A stretch of DNA of 64,000 bases from Acidipila sp. EB88 (lineage in GTDB: Bacteria; Acidobacteriota; Terriglobia; Terriglobales; Acidobacteriaceae): the NCBI RefSeq assembly GCF_003858395.1, contig NZ_QWEV01000001.1, forward strand, positions 32,665-96,664. Direction: 5' to 3'. Shown here one piece after another: positions 62,854 through 64,000 of this stretch. The first letter of the stretch is position 1. Each line of letters opens with the position of its first letter. Under the pieces are notes generated by a model that did not search any database, had not been told where the DNA came from, and saw only the letters and a list, made by a program, of their open reading frames with translations. A program made the translations under genes and the position numbers.

Positions 62854-63438
62854 ATGTCCCGGACCGTGTCCTGGCGGCATCGGGCCGGCGCGATCGCCGA
62901 GCGGGTGCGGCATTCTGTGACCGAAAGCTGGACCCGGCGCGATCTCGAGCGGGTCTTCGCGGTCCAGCGCGTCACCGCCCAATCCCTCATGCGCGCCATC
63001 GGCGAGGTCCAAAACATCGGCGGAACCTACCTGGTCTCCCGCGCCGCCCTGCTCCGCTACCTGGAAGCAGTCGACTCTGCGGACGACCTCACGGCTGCCC
63101 ACCGCGAACGGCTCCTGTTCGCCGAACCTGTGCCTCGGCCGCGGTCGCTCAAGGTCGACCTCCCCGAGGACCTCCACGCCGTGATGCTCCGCGACCTTCC
63201 GCCTGAGATCCAGATCGAGCCCGGCCGGATCGAGATCCGCGGCGCCGATCCCGCTTCCCTGCTCCAGAACCTCTACCTGCTCGTACTGGCCCTGGAACAG
63301 GATCTCGGCTCCATCGAGGCCTCCCTTGAGGCGCCCCCTGTGCCCCGCCAGGTTCCGGAAGTAGACGAAATGCAGGAAATGTTCGAGCGATTGCGTCGCG
63401 ATGAAAAGCGTCTAGCGAAACCTCAGATACAAGTGTAG
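62854..63438 (+). CDS. Helix-turn-helix protein of unknown function, divergent from integrase
   Basis: 194 residues. The N-terminal part WTRRDLERVFAVQRVTAQSL, MRAIGEVQ...GGTYLVSRAALLRYL looks like a winged or simple helix-turn-helix DNA-binding domain. Residues ~80-150 form a second alpha/beta domain (SLKVDLPEDLHAVMLRDLPP, GRIEIRGADPASLLQNLYLL), and the C-terminus is a charged helix. It shares the 170-bp divergent promoter region with the integrase and may act as its regulator or directionality factor. ATG 62854 has GGAGGGAGAAACC before it. Confidence 0.65.
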   Translation: MSRTVSWRHRAGAIAERVRHSVTESWTRRDLERVFAVQRVTAQSLMRAIGEVQNIGGTYLVSRAALLRYLEAVDSADDLTAAHRERLLFAEPVPRPRSLKVDLPEDLHAVMLRDLPPEIQIEPGRIEIRGADPASLLQNLYLLVLALEQDLGSIEASLEAPPVPRQVPEVDEMQEMFERLRRDEKRLAKPQIQV

Positions 63439-64000
63439 GGGGCGCCACGTCGACTCACAGCCCGTGGCACTCCGTTCAATAGCTTGCAGGAACAACGCTT
63501 CCGTGTTGAGCTTTGGGTGGGATGATAGCGCTTGGGTGATGTAAACCCCGCATCTTTATACCGGTAGCTAGTTGGTAGCTAGCGACTAGCTACCAACTAC
63601 AAAGCTGATTATGATCACAAGCGCCAGCAGACTACCACGCTTCGCTTTTACCGGCCCTGTCGGCTCAGGTGCTGACAAAACTTGGATGCATCACGCTAGA
63701 GGTTAAGGCTCCTAAGCCGCACACAACTGGCACTTGGACGCAGTTTGGTGACCACCTTCTCGAATGCAACGACTGTTTACCATTCGCTCAGCCACTATCC
63801 CATCGCTGTAATGCCGACATCGAGAACGTAAATGTGCGCAACAATTACTTGCGGCTCCTCAAGGTCTAACAGGTGCGATCTAAGCTAAACGAGTTCACTG
63901 TATGGGAAAGGAGCACCCTTCCTAGCTCCTATGCCCGCGCGGATGCCTTGCAGCCGCTGAAGTTGCTTGGATTAACCCCGTTTGCACACTATAGCAGGTA
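63439..64000. other. Terminal region without clear gene
   Basis: About 560 bp. It holds the palindrome at 63569-63599, a 67-codon frame (GTG 63669 to 63869, low quality), and a frame opening at GTG 63873 (MRSKLNEFTVWERSTLPSSY) that is still open at the window edge. Neither frame has a good ribosome-binding site. Confidence 0.35.
63569..63599. repeat. Perfect palindrome with 14-bp arms
   Basis: TAGTTGGTAGCTAG (63569-63582) and CTAGCTACCAACTA (63586-63599) are perfect inverted complements around CGA. The arm itself contains GGTAGCTAG, which also occurs just before it (63563-63571), so direct and inverted repeats are combined. It lies 130 bp after the helix-turn-helix gene. It may be a protein-binding operator, a recombination site or part of an origin; it lacks the GC-rich stem and U-run of a terminator. 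Confidence 0.8.

Noticed and set aside
1..64000. CRISPR array
   Set aside because: No regularly spaced direct repeats were seen. The tandem repeat at 19832-19903 has no spacers and is coding.
1..64000. tRNA or rRNA genes as integration targets
   Set aside because: I did not see a cloverleaf-like sequence or rRNA near any integrase; this was judged by eye only, so a tRNA search would be needed to exclude it.

Overview
The window looks like a stretch of bacterial accessory genome, probably an integrated conjugative element or plasmid that is decaying. Base composition is moderately GC-rich. The style of the genes (AraC/SDR pairs, histone-H1-like basic protein, MobF relaxase with a VirD4/TraD-type partner, many small conserved hypotheticals) would fit a soil Acidobacteriota such as Granulicella, Terriglobus or Edaphobacter. 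That assignment is an inference; there is no rRNA or other marker gene here.

Layout. 0-7.6 kb: secreted polysaccharide deacetylase, DUF1643 protein, intact SRAP (YedK/HMCES-like) gene, Abi_2/HEPN gene, HNH protein, lone MuF-like protein, HAD phosphatase, then small frameshifted remnants. 7.7-10.3 kb: AraC regulator divergent from an SDR and an NADP-binding oxidoreductase. 10.5-14.2 kb: a repeated ~100-bp element and a three-gene operon of exported or lipid-anchored proteins of unknown function. 14.2-17.9 kb: wreckage of a tyrosine integrase, an IS481-type transposase and ardC. 17.9-23.7 kb: small DNA-binding, antitoxin-like, HEAT-repeat, HNH and zinc-ribbon genes, with broken copies of ardC and SRAP. 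23.8-27 kb: an overlapping tyrosine-recombinase pair and an SRAP pseudogene. 27.3-32.4 kb: alcohol-dehydrogenase-like enzyme divergent from a TetR regulator, an EAL-PAS protein and a Crp/Fnr regulator.

32.5-42.4 kb: serine resolvase plus HNH gene, a GmrSD-like DUF262/DUF1524 protein, an ardC 3' remnant, and a conjugation block (RHH accessory protein, TraD-like coupling protein, MobF relaxase). Coupling protein and relaxase carry frameshifts or in-frame TAG codons, yet the RelB/RelE-type toxin-antitoxin pair between them is intact. 42.4-51 kb: second copy of the ~100-bp repeat with a frameshifted tail-collar-like secreted protein, then a defence-like group: DUF4209/HEPN protein, a truncated resolvase-HNH copy, an 890-aa fused adenine methyltransferase/specificity protein, and DUF3800. 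51-52.7 kb: fused wreckage of umuC, DUF1016 nuclease and an integrase.

53.5-60.3 kb holds the most interesting system: a tightly packed four-gene operon encoding three different dynamin-like large GTPases and a small Gly/His-rich repeat protein. The first two genes overlap by one base, the third overlaps by 17 bases, and the fourth follows after 5 bases. All four are intact, and the operon lies between two direct copies of an integrase segment (52.39-52.68 and 62.30-62.60 kb). By analogy with known dynamin-like defence and membrane-remodelling proteins it may be an uncharacterised multi-dynamin defence or membrane-repair module. The window ends with a frameshifted integrase divergent from a helix-turn-helix gene and a perfect 14-bp-arm palindrome.

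Overall, single-base lesions are concentrated in mobility genes while regulators, the toxin-antitoxin pair and the defence-like genes are whole. This suggests a dead mobile element whose cargo is still kept.
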